Below, in pieces: positions 1 through 10,592 of a stretch of 64,000 bases of DNA. Below the pieces are notes generated by a model, which had not been told where the DNA came from, ran no database searches, and saw nothing but the letters and a program-made list of their open reading frames with translations. Origin of the DNA: Buddleja alternifolia (lineage: Eukaryota > Streptophyta > Magnoliopsida > Lamiales > Scrophulariaceae). The translations under genes and the position numbers were made by a program. The stretch lies in assembly GCA_019426215.1 (NCBI GenBank), contig CM033393.1:11938046-12002045 (forward strand). Direction: 5' to 3'. Every line of letters begins with the position of its first letter. Position 1 is the first letter of the stretch.

Positions 1-1083
1 CGATTAATTAATTCTAATTAATTAATCTCTCCATTAATTCACAAAGAATTAACTAGTCAATAGGTACTACACTAAGTATTGTGTGTGACCCCTTAGGCTC
101 ATTAACAAGCTAGCAATAAGTTTTTCCATAAGCTAGATTAATTATTCATAATAATTAACTAGGCCTTGGATTAATTTCACCAATTAACCCAAGGTACCTA
201 TAGGTCGAGGTTCGATGTCTAGCAACGTCGCCACGATTTCCTAGATGATAACGATGAAAAGCAAGCCTATCCATATTTTGATCTTTGTGTGAGTCGAATC
301 CCTCCATCTTTTTCGTGTCTAAGGCTTAGGGTTTGACGACGGTCGAAACCCTAATAGCCTCGAAAACTATAACTATGTTGGTTCCACTAATGATCCGGTC
401 TTCTAAGCAGTGATCACCAATCCCTCTTATAAGACTATGCTCTGGCCAGAGACTTTTCAATCATCCAGCTTAACTGAATAGCATTGGGAATACCAGGCTG
501 ATAGCCCTGGATGGATCCCTCGACGACTGCCACTTGTTCCGCTGTACTACGAGACTATACCCAACATACACGCCGTATGAATCTCCTGGAGTGCACGTGC
601 ATATCAAAGTATAGTGGTTAGTACCTTTTCCAATGACATCTCAAGTCTAAGGATTATCTCACACTACGAAACCAAAGGACTCCAAGTTCGACAACACCAA
701 CGAGGAATCTTTGCGGGGCCGTTCAATTCCGTACGAACCCAAAGTATCAATCTTCATGCATTTATTGGCTATACTAGCCATTGACAATGGAACGTGTCAA
801 CCTCTTGGAAGAGTTACACGCATGACCATGTCTTGGTGAGGCCAGTGATATCCCACATCTCACAACCTCTATGACTTGAAACGTATTTTTAGAATTACGG
901 TCTTTGAGAGAATTCCATATATATCCCGACCGCTCCCCTATTCATATGTAATTTATGGGATCTTCATCTATACTTACACAAGTAGTCGACGATAAAGAAG
1001 CATTCCATAATAGGTTTGATATAATTTAAATGATAAGGTTGACATAGTGTTAATGTTCAAGTCAACAGATGGCTCGCTGGGCA
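1..1083 (-). repeat. 3' LTR (partial) of the gag-only Copia element
   Basis: This segment aligns with the right LTR from about 6797 onward with scattered substitutions. Shared landmarks include TAGGTACTACACTAAGTATT, TGGATGGATCCCTCGA and the shared end ATGGCTCGCTGGGCATATAA. The remainder of this LTR lies left of the window. No convincing polypurine tract is visible next to it on the minus strand. Confidence 0.75.
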
Positions 1084-2474
1084 TATAAGACTTTCAATCT
1101 ACTGTTCCCATATAGGTCCATCGTCCAGATTGCCTATTGAACACAGCTACTACTCAAGGGTTTTGGTGAAAGGGGGTTTGCCATATTTCCGTCGAGTGGA
1201 CTCGTTCCACTCGAACGTCGAATCTGATCAAATAATCTCTCAGATTATTCACTTCGCCATTAGGTATTTTAACTCATAGAATTGCATGTACCTTTCGGTT
1301 ATGCTTTATAGGAAGAATTACCTTTTAATTCTTTCATGCAGAGCTTAGACAACATATTATCTTCATTTGGACAGAAAAGGATTATGATAACCCAATAGAC
1401 CGCACATATTGCTTTCTCGTGCAATTAGGGTGCTATTCCCTTTTCAAGTCCATATCAAAAATTGAGATGATGATCAGATGTACGGTACTTACGCAACGTT
1501 GCCAACATATGATATTAATAAGCCAGTTGTATACCTATTAACCTTTAGAACTTATGTTCAGAAAAGATTCAATCAGTAGATTGATCTTTAAAGTAGTTAC
1601 GCTTTAGGCCGGCTTCCACTACTTGTCAAAATTTCTCGACTTTTGTCATATCCCCTGTCAGCATATTTTATCTTGAAGGGTATGGAACTTGTGTTCATAG
1701 GTTTACAGGTTTACTAGCCTATTTATTTTAATTGCCAGTGGTTTATGTTTATCAAGTCCCTAGTTTTCATTACTATCCCCATTCTTTCATAGAAGAACTC
1801 CTTCACCTTGAAGGTAGGATATTATGAAACGATCCCTTTCGTTCCAAGGTGTAACGAACACGATATTCCTAAGTTTCCTTAGGATACTTGTAAACACAAG
1901 ACAAGAGGATCTACAATCCTCTATTCCTCCCATTGTATGCTTGACACAAGCAACACCTTTCACATCCTTGATGTGTGTGGTTTCCATGTCACATCTAATG
2001 TGACTAATTAAGGGTTACAGTTACCATTCTATGTCGAATAGATTAATATGCTCGCCAAGGTTATAACCTTGGTAGTTAGATCAATGCATACATTTGTTAT
2101 GTTATATGAGTCAAATGTTGTGAAGATGGCATGTCATAAGAATTGATTGTAGAACCATAAATAATAAAACATATTTTGATAAAACATTGAATCTCCATCC
2201 ATAAACCAAGGTGGAGAATATAAACGAGGTTCACAAATTAATTCAGAAACATCACAAAACATTCTTCCAAAAAACATTGTCTCATAAAATGAACAAGCAA
2301 ATGATTTCTTTGTTCTTCAGCGTTGGCTACGATAGACACTTCCTTGGCATCTTTAGGATTACAACCTCATTTATTTATTCCTCACTTCTTCCCACCATCT
2401 ACAATCCATTGCATAAGTGAGTACCCTAACAGTGTCATGACACTTAAGAAGCACAGATAACTAACAAGTTAACT
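1084..2474. other. Non-coding 3' internal region of the gag-only element
   Basis: This stretch lies between the broken gag and the left LTR. I see no conserved pol motif on either strand, only short chance open frames. In an autonomous Copia element integrase, RT and RNase H would be here, so their absence is what defines the element as non-autonomous. Confidence 0.5.
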
Positions 2475-2480
2475 TTACAA

Positions 2481-3277
2481 CAAATGTGCCTTTATTGCGC
2501 TCACGAGGAGGCTCAGGGCATTGATATTTCCAGTGTCCCTTCTTCTTGCAGTTAAAACACTTCCCTTTACTTGCAGTTTGTTTCCCTTCTTCTTCTTCTT
2601 TTTCTTCTTCTTTCTCCCCTTGTTATTCTTCTTACCAAGAGTGGGAGATGAAGAAGTATCAGCAAGCAGCATAGGCTTAGCCTTCTTGACAGTTGCCTCA
2701 GCAGTGCGCAACATGTCTAATAGCTTTAGAAGAGTGGCAGCCAATTAGTTCATGTTGAAATTCACTACGAATTGATCGTAGGCAGGAGAGAGCCACAGAA
2801 GTACTAAATCAAAAGCCAAGTCAGGATTTATCGGCACTTTCATGCCGTTGAGTTTGTTCACCAAGGCAATCATTCTCAACACATGGTCAGTGACCGATGT
2901 TCCTTCAGTCATGCGAGTGCTAAACAATTCGTGAGATATGGTGAACCTCTCACGGCGTGTCTTAACACCGTACAACGCTTCTAGCACAGTAACAATTTCT
3001 GACGTGTGTTCCGCAGTCTCAGACTGCCTCTATAACTCATTAGTCATGGAGGCTAGAATGAGAAAATGCATATAGATATCATTTTTGAGCCATTTCTCAA
3101 GCGCATCTCGAGCAGCCCTTGGAGCACTTGCCTCAAGTGCAGGCTCAATAGACTGAGTTAAGACATAGTCAAGACTTTCAGATTGCAGCAAATCTTAAGG
3201 TTGCGATACCAATTAGGGAAGTCCGGTCCATTTGGCTTATTAGTTTTAAGGATTACCGAGAGTGGAGTTTTAGCCAT
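2481..3277 (-). pseudogene. Copia-type gag (UBN2-like) pseudogene
   Basis: Reading leftward from the ATG at 3277, the product begins MAKTPLSVILKTNKPNG, then loses frame within about 30 codons. A middle segment (2987-2745) contains the gag signature ISHELFSTRMTEGTSV and ends in VVNFNMN before a stop. The next segment continues with LLKLLDMLRTAE, a hallmark of Copia gag (UBN2/Retrotran_gag family). A lysine-rich stretch encoded by an AAG/AAA run follows, and a CCHC zinc knuckle (CFNCKKKGHWKYQC) lies in another frame near 2517-2560. At least two frameshifts and one stop break the gene. Gag would form the particle that packages element RNA. The family assignment is firm; the product cannot be functional. 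Confidence 0.8.
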
Positions 3278-3289
3278 TTAACTGTTACT

Positions 3290-4600
3290 TTGCGAAACGA
3301 AAAAACATTAGCATTCAATCATAGATTATATCTACTTGATATTATGGAAATTTTAACATCACATGTGCTCCCACTGCATTTTGAATTCCATCACCCCACT
3401 GATAGAAGACGGGAAACTCGACCATTTCCAGTGGGCTCGAGCATCAAATGTTCCAACTTCATTCCACGACTCGTGAGATAATAGGCGGATACATTTGATT
3501 AGGCACTATAGCCCCATCCACATCCAGGTGGTTCTCGGGGTGTTTGCCTCACATTTCATATACGTCCCAAGAACACGATGCAGCCGTACACTAGTTTGCA
3601 TTTATGTCCGACCCATCACATTCTCATAGCATAACAGTAGCCAGGTGGTCCCATGACTCATGGACGACTCCTTAGCGAAACTGAAACCCATGTGCACTTC
3701 TAGTATGACTACCTTGTCACATACAAAGCCTAGTTGTGAGATTAGTACACTTAACTTGCCACCATTCCATGACTCGTGAGACAATGATGACAAGCCGCAC
3801 TGTTCCCTCTCACATCTAATGATGGAAGACACTGGACCTAATCAAGGGGCTTCTGGGGTCCCCGATTGCTCCATTTATGGACTTAATATTTTAATATGAG
3901 GTTTTTTCACATACAAGGTCTCACCATTTTCAGTTATTTATCTTTCTTAGGTGATCATGCAACACATCATACCATATATAACATACTAACGATAAATAAC
4001 AACAAGCATGCTATACACAATGCGGTAAATGTGATCCTAGTCAAGTCAATCCTAAAACACCCGGAGCCATCAAAGTGTTGACCAATCTAATCTAAGGACC
4101 CAAGCCCTATACTAAGGTCTTCACAGCTCCTCGAGCTTGAAAGTCTCCATCATCGTCTTCAAATTACAAAAATACAATAGAAAAAGAAGCCTCAACCTCT
4201 CATGTACATAAAATGAAAACATGGCACACAGGCCTCAAAATAAAATGACTAGTCTATGACTCAACCCGGATCACCACATAATCACATAATATATTCTCGC
4301 ATCATGCTTTCATAAACATAAATTTACCGACTTTAATTAAAGATAACCTAATTCAATTAGTGGACCAATTAATTATTTTCTAAAAGCAAATTTCAGAAAA
4401 TCTCATGGAAAATCATAATTCTCCATTAATTCGAAAATTAATTCAATTTTCAAAATTCTAATATTATTCTATTCTAGGAATCAATTAATATCATATTAAT
4501 TTTCCAAGAACTAAATAATAAATATACATTCTTGAAAAACCAATGAACAAGTCCACTTTTCCATTTAATCCGAAAAAGCCCAAGTTCAAAAATTATTTAT
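3290..4600. other. Non-coding leader between PBS and gag of the minus-strand element
   Basis: No convincing gene is visible. Short related segments recur, for example CATTCCACGACTCGTGAGA near 3460 and CATTCCATGACTCGTGAGA near 3765. A long untranslated leader is usual in non-autonomous LTR elements. Confidence 0.45.
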
Positions 4601-4607
4601 TATATTC

Positions 4608-5060
4608 AATTTTCAAGTACATAAAATACTAATTTTATCTCATACTTGAAATTCAAATAAAACTCATATTCTTTGAAAGTTCATGAAGAAGTCTACTTCT
4701 TCATTTGATCACAAACGCCCCAAATTTTAAAATTATCAATTTCATTTTAATTTCGAAAGTCAATAAAATACCAATTTTATCTCGTCCTTTCAAAATTCAA
4801 ATGAAAACCCATTTTTTAAAACTCATGAAGAAATCCATTTCTACAAAGATGCCAATTTCAAAATTTAATTTTATTCTAATTTCGAAAGTCAATAAAATAC
4901 CAATTTTATTTTGTCCTTTCAAAATTTAAATAAAAAATGATATTTTTAAAACCCATGAAGAAACTCATTTTTCAAAAACTTAATTTTATTTTAATATCGA
5001 AAGTCAATAAAATACCAATTGTATTTCGTCCTTTCAAAATATAAATAAAAACCCATATTT
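4608..5060. repeat. Degenerate tandem repeat, about 4 copies of 115-140 bp
   Basis: The phrase CGAAAGTCAATAAAATACCA starts at 4754, 4883 and 4998 (spacings 129 and 115). A more diverged copy (AAGTACATAAAATACTAA) lies near 4614. Each copy also contains a CTCATGAAGAAR-like segment. The array is AT-rich and lies in the leader of the gag-only element. Confidence 0.75.
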
Positions 5061-5195
5061 TATAAAAGTCCGATTTTAACCCCAAGTCCAAAGTTATATT
5101 CAATTGCATTTTAAACCCAAAACATAAAATTACAAAATAACTCCAAAAGGGCCAAAATGCAATTTAAAAAATTCAAAAAAACCCGTTCTTGATTA

Positions 5196-5470
5196 CACGG
5201 GGCGGCAGCCGTGCTGCCCCAGAAATTGTGCCACTGTGAGCGGCAGCGCTGCTGCAGACAGCGTCACCCATAGTGGTGGCGAGATGGCGGGGTTTCTGTC
5301 CGCGAACCCCACGCGTACAGCTCCTCTGCTGCCAGCGCGTAGGTCGCAACGGCGACCTCGCCGTGCACCGTTCCGTGAGGCAACATTCACGGGTGTACCC
5401 GTGACAAAGCATGAGCATACTCGCGGGCTCAAGCCCATTTCATCGTCTTCCAGTGTATAACGATGCACTA
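5196..5470. other. GC-rich island inside an AT-rich leader
   Basis: Base composition changes abruptly here: about 270 bp of GC-rich sequence lies between very AT-rich flanks. Open frames exist on both strands (plus 5236-5460; minus 5468-5193 and 5418-5173), as expected for GC-rich DNA, and none resembles a family I know. Captured host DNA or a structured RNA leader are possible. I do not call a gene. Confidence 0.45.
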
Positions 5471-5703
5471 AACCTCATGCAATTTCATGGCATAAAAAAT
5501 GCAGCAATCCAAGTTTTATAAAAAACGCAATTCTTCAGATTTTAAAAATCCATTTTCAAATCCAATTCAATTTTCAAATTTAAACTACTTTAATCGGTCC
5601 AACAATAAAATTAGAAAATTCAATCCATTTTACATGCGATAAAATATATTTAAAGCATATAAACATAAACATATACAAAGAATTCGAGTCATGTCAAAAC
5701 TTT

Positions 5704-5716
5704 GGTTCTGATACCA
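5704..5716 (-). other. Primer-binding site of the gag-only element
   Basis: The minus strand reads TGGTATCAGAACC, close to the plant initiator-Met tRNA complement TGGTATCAGAGCC. It lies one base inside the CA end of the right LTR. This fixes both the element's orientation and the inner boundary of that LTR. Confidence 0.75.
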
Positions 5717-5717
5717 T

Positions 5718-6578
5718 TGCTGGGATCTCGATAGAAGCCCCCAGGGACGCCGGCGTAGCGGAGTACAAAATTAATAATAAAGCGGCATCCCCGAAATTAG
5801 GGCTTGGTAGACATGGTACCATCGGAATCAAAACTATCCCAGGAGGAAGTTTTCTCTTGTTTACCTCTTGAAAACCTTAAAGCAACAACGTCTTTTTAAG
5901 CAACTCCCTGCTACATTTCTCCGGATGGATTTACCCTAGCGCCTCAAGTGTTGCGCCTCTAAGTTTATCCACACTTTAGATCATACCCTCGATTATCTCC
6001 ATCAGTGCTAGCCAAGGGAATATCGAATTTTGGCTTATGAGAAATGGGTAGAAATATATTTTGGTATTCTTCGTACTCAACACATGAGTTGGAAGAAGTT
6101 CTTGTAAAAGAGATGGAGAGAAAAGAAGAGAGAAAGAAGAGAAACTTAAAATCTAGTTTTCAACTTATGAAAAACTCTTAAGAAGCTTCATTAAATAAAA
6201 CAACAATATATATAGGGTACATACACGCCCCACACACAGACACACTTAGTGTGTCTGTTCACATTGCCTTAATAGGAGTGTGATACATATATATGTACAT
6301 GCAATTTTATTTGGTTTCCTTTCTTTCTCAAACTCTATTCCTTAATTAATTGGATACCTTTCCAAATAATTAGATATTTCCATATATTTGATATCATATC
6401 AAATATACTACATCTATTCAATAAGATCTCTCCATATAATTAGTCAACTAACCAATTAAATAGATCTTACCATATCCACAATATCTATCCTAATATATTT
6501 ATAAGATCTTTCCATATCAATTAGTTACCTAATTAATTTAGAATAGATCCTACCAAATATATTATAAGATAGATATAT

Positions 6579-6615
<37 letters not shown>

Positions 6616-7854
6616 TTGGTGAACAAAATAAAATCCTACACCAAATTTATACATATACACACCCAACGTGTACATCATATATATGTATATTTATTTTTCT
6701 CTTTCACAGTCTAATTAATTAACTAGTCTTTTCCAATTTAATATTAAATTATAAGACTATTATTAATTAAGACCACTTAATTAATTAATTTATTTTTCCC
6801 GATTAATTAATTTCAATTAATTAATCTCTCCATTAATTCACAAAAAATTAACTAGCTAATAGGTACTACACTAAGTATTGTGTGTAACTCCTTAGGCTCA
6901 TTAACAAGCTAGCAATAAGTACTTCCATAGGCTAGATTAATTATTCATAATAATTAACTAGGTCTTGGATTAATTTCACCAATTAACCCAAGGCACCTAT
7001 CGGTCGTAGTTCGATGTCTAGCAATATCGCCACGACTTCCTAGATGTTAATGATGAAAAGCAAACCTATCCAGATTTTGATCTTTGTGTGAGTCGAATCC
7101 CTTCATCTTTTTTCCACCTAAGGCATAGGGTTTGGCGACGATCGAAATCCTAATAGCCTCGAAAACTATGACTATGTTGGTTATAAGTAGGGATCACCAA
7201 TCCCTCTTATAAGACTATGCTCTGGCTAGAGACTTTTCGGTCATTCAGCTTCACTGAAGAGCATAGGAAATGCCAAGCTGATAGCCCTGGATGGATCCCT
7301 CGATGACTGCCACTTGTTCCGCTGTACTACCAGAATATAATGAACATACACGCCGTGTGACTCTCTTTGAGTGCACATACATATCAAAGTATAGTGGGTA
7401 GTACCCTTTCCAATGACATCTCAGGTCTAAGGATTATCTCACACTACAAAATCGAAGGACTCCAAGTTCGACAGCACCAACGAAGAATCTTTGCGTGGCT
7501 GTTCAATTCAATACTAACCTAAAGTATGAATCTTCATGCATTTATTGGCTATTCTAGCCATTGACAATGGGACTTGTCAACCTCTTGGAAGAGTTACACA
7601 CACGAACATGTCTTGGTGAGGCCAGTGATATCCCACATCTCACAGCCTCTATGACTTGGAATGTATTTTTAGGATTACAGTCTTTGAGATCATTCCATAG
7701 GTATCCCAACCACTCCCCTAACCATATGTAATACATGGATCTTTATCAACACAAGTAGTCGACAATAAAGAAGCATTCCGTAATAGGTTTGATATAATCT
7801 AAATGATAAGATTGACATAGTGTTAATGTTCAAGTACAGATGGCTCGCTGGGCA
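5718..7854 (-). repeat. 5' LTR (about 2.1 kb) of the gag-only element
   Basis: On the minus strand the LTR ends in CCCAGCA directly before the primer-binding site and probably begins TGCCCAGCG at 7854. Inside are a (TA)n tract at 6582-6612 and a perfect 10-bp inverted repeat with one central base (6237-6257, CAGACACACT/AGTGTGTCTG). About 2.1 kb is long for a Copia LTR. An alternative outer boundary is 7838, but the shared 15-20 bp beyond it argues for 7854 or slightly further. Confidence 0.7.
6582..6612. repeat. (TA)n microsatellite
   Basis: About fifteen TA units form an uninterrupted run inside the LTR of the gag-only element. Confidence 0.9.
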
Positions 7855-9351
7855 TATAACACTTTTAGAAAATGTCACTTGCTAGATATCACCTTAAATC
7901 AACAGTTTCGTGTTAGTGAGTTCAAAGTCTACAATTTGCTACCTGTTCTCTTTCTTGAGGGCAACATCCGTCTGGAAAAATTGCTTTCCCTCCTGCCGCC
8001 AGTGGATCAAGCGCTAGCATATTCCCTCATGCCGCCAGTGGATCAAGCGCTAGCATATTCCCTCATGCCTATTCTCCTGGACTTCTTCAAATCATATATC
8101 CAAGGAGTGATTATTTCTGAAGATGCAGACTTAGCGTTCAGCACAAAAAAGCGTGAAGACGCTTTATTCTTTATTCTAGTAACTTACTGCCTGAGTCCAA
8201 GGCATGTCATTGAAGCGATTGGCCCAATCTAGGTCAGCCCTATTCAGAAACCTTCTCATTCTGTGGAAATCACACAGATGGAACTTGACATAATTCCATT
8301 TGTTGCTCAGGCAGAAGAATCGTTCGCTGCACCAGACAACATGGATTTAGGAATTCAAGATGTTGCAGATGATTTGGAGGAACAAGCAGTTGAGCCACTC
8401 ATTTGAGATCCTGCAAAAGAAAAAGCCGCTGCCTCTTCATCCTACACACTCATTCCGTCCCCTGCAACTTTTCAGTCTTCCAGTTCATTCGATTTGGATG
8501 AAAGCGATCAGGAAGAGAGAGATTTCAAGAAAGCGGTCATGAACTCCCTTACACAAATCCAGGGTTCATGTTCTCGCATAGTTGATTAAGATAGTGAACA
8601 TCTGAAAATGTTCGCAAAAACTAGGCAAAGGGACATTAAAAATGAAGCACTAAAATGTTCTGCCACAGTTCTTGATGGTGTGGTTCCCTTGATCAACGAT
8701 CTCCCATCTGTTTTTAATCAATCGTTCGTGAGAAATGCAGCTGCAGATGCTGAGCGACATCTTCGTTCAGATATTGTCAACTATGTCTTGGCTGACAAAG
8801 TCAGCTGGTAGAGGAATTCAAGATTATGAATGAACACCAAGCCGAAATTCGATCATCTCTCACGGATGATGTCAAGAAGAGGGAGACGGAGACAAAAGCC
8901 AAAGCAGTTAACAAAACTGATGATAAGCGTTCGTGACAAATGTTTGATGCCATCGTTGGCTTAAGAAAACAAGTCACCAAGAAACGCAAGCCCAGATACT
9001 ATAAGCAAAGGCATCTCCTCCCCGACATCGATGCAGAATTTCTAGAGGCATTGGGATTTCCTCCCTATGTCACGCCTTTACGAAAAGCCCTAAAATGGAA
9101 ACCAACTGGCGACAAGGTCCAAGACATATATGAAATCTAATTCAGACGCTTGGAGTCAGGCCAAGAGATTGGGTAGAGAGGCTTCTAGAATTTGAAGTAG
9201 CCGCTGAGCAAGATCGCGAGGATTATGTCAATGAACATCATACCATCATGATAGACATTGACAGAGTTCTTCAAGATCTAGCTAGAGAGATCTCTAAAGC
9301 TTAAAAATGAGAAGCAGCCAAGCGACAGGATGAATCAAAGAGAAAATAATT
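7840..9351 (+). pseudogene. Decayed protein-coding sequence of unknown family
   Basis: From the ATG at 7840 one frame stays protein-like (MARWAYNTFRKCHLLD...) for 130 codons to a TAG. It continues in the same frame past TAG, TGA (about 8404) and TAA (about 8587) with coding-like text such as DLPSVFNQSFVRNAAADAER. A further frame (8940-9140) holds FDAIVGLRKQVTKKRKPRYY. A last frame near 9142-9304 gives RPRDWVERLLEFEVAAEQ and a charged tail. The residue pattern across the breaks indicates a former protein of about 480 aa. A 36-bp unit is exactly duplicated at 7996-8031 and 8032-8067. I do not recognise a domain; I have an uncertain memory of similar multicopy proteins in asterid genomes. The first codons overlap the shared LTR end, so the apparent start may be a junction artefact. 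Confidence 0.6.
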
Positions 9352-10379
9352 GTACTTATACGTTTTATACAAAAGTTTTATGAAAGCATAAACTTACATT
9401 TTTTTAGGATCTAACATAAAATCCTATCTTATCATCATCAAAACCTCTAACATAAAATTTCCCAACAATTCTCCTATTGCTAATTGAGACGAATGTAAAG
9501 AGTCGCACATGAAGAATTGGCAAAGGAAAACTTGAAATAAGCTTAAGGGCATTTTGGGTGTTTGATACAAATAATTTATTGGATAAATTATCTGAGATAT
9601 AATTATTAATTACAAATAAGATGAGATAATTAATTACTTAGTAAGTCTAATTAATTAATAAGTTTTTTGAAGAAATAAATCAATAAATTAAATTATCAAA
9701 TTAATTAATCGATTTATTATTATTGGTTGATTATAAATAGGATCCCAAATATAGTTCCTCTAACCGAATTATATAAATTATTAAAATTACACGAATGACA
9801 TAGTACGAACACAAAAATCTCTAATCCAACTCTGGTTTCATAATTTTTTTTTTTAAAAAATCTCATAAACCTCTCAATTACCAAGATATATAACGCTTTT
9901 ATTCATCACCACAATCATACTCTTTTTTTATTTATTTATTTTGTTGGGAAAAAATCTTCTATAATTGCATAGAAATTAACGTAATACATTTGCCAAGCGA
10001 TTATATTATATACCAATTTAATCGTAAATAATGTAATTCTATTATGTAATTAAATTAAATCCCATTTGGTATTAATAAAATAAAATTCATATTTTATGAA
10101 CTTATGTCCTAAGTAAATGGTACTATATATATATATATTATATATAAATATTCTCCATGATATAATTTGGAAAAGAATAGTTGAATAATAATAAGAAGGG
10201 TGTAAGAAAGCAAAAGGTGACAGCTTTGTGCTTTAGAGGAGGAATGCCAAGCTGTGTTTAATTAAAGGGCAGTGGACGCCACGTTCATATTGTAATGGGG
10301 AACGGCCAAACACTGATTTTGGTGCGAAAAAACCTCTAAACCAATCATCCCATAATCTTGTCTTAAAACTATCTATCAT
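9352..10379. other. AT-rich intergenic DNA upstream of NET2
   Basis: I see no gene. The region is rich in homopolymer and TA-type tracts, including a TATATATATATATATTATATATAAATA-like stretch near 10122-10148, split here only by one base variant. It presumably contains the distal promoter of the NET2 gene. Confidence 0.4.
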
Positions 10380-10592
10380 TAGTCCTTTCTTTTCTTCATT
10401 CATTCATTCTTTGTCTCTCCAAACTCTCTCTCTCTCTCTCTTCTTCCATTCTTCATCAATCCGATGTGAATTTTGGTTAGGGGAGGGAGAAGAGTTTCGG
10501 GTCGGGTTATTGATTAATGATTTGATTTGATTCGATTCTCAAAGAATAATTAGTATTATATTATAAGAAGATCAGATTTAGGTTGGTTGAAG
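10380..10592 (+). promoter_or_regulatory. Pyrimidine-rich leader / core promoter of NET2
   Basis: A CT-rich stretch ends in a (CT)n tract at about 10423-10442, followed by a purine-rich leader up to the ATG at 10593. Pyrimidine patches of this kind are common at plant transcription starts and in 5' leaders. I cannot fix the exact start site. Confidence 0.4.

Larger units (their letters stand above)
1..7854 (-). mobile_element. Non-autonomous Copia-type LTR element with gag only (left end cut)
   Basis: Positions 1-1083 match 6797-7854 in the same orientation, so these are two LTRs of one element. The strand is minus because the primer-binding site (5704-5716) sits inside the right LTR and reads TGGTATCAGAACC on the minus strand. 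The internal region of about 4.6 kb holds a single broken Copia-type gag and no recognisable protease, integrase, reverse transcriptase or RNase H. That makes it a non-autonomous element that would need enzymes from a relative, like the published TR-GAG class. The left LTR is incomplete because the window starts inside it, so no target-site duplication can be tested. The LTRs differ by many substitutions and indels by eye, so the copy is old. The exact outer boundary is uncertain: similarity runs to GCTGGGCATATAA, and I placed the end at the CA. Confidence 0.75.

Noticed and set aside
5193..5468. Overlapping open frames on both strands in the GC-rich island
   Set aside because: Three overlapping frames on two strands are expected in GC-rich DNA with few stops. 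None has domain resemblance.
7838..7860. 5-bp target duplication at the right end of the gag-only element
   Set aside because: The matching left flank lies outside the window, so the TATAA seen there cannot be tested as a duplication.
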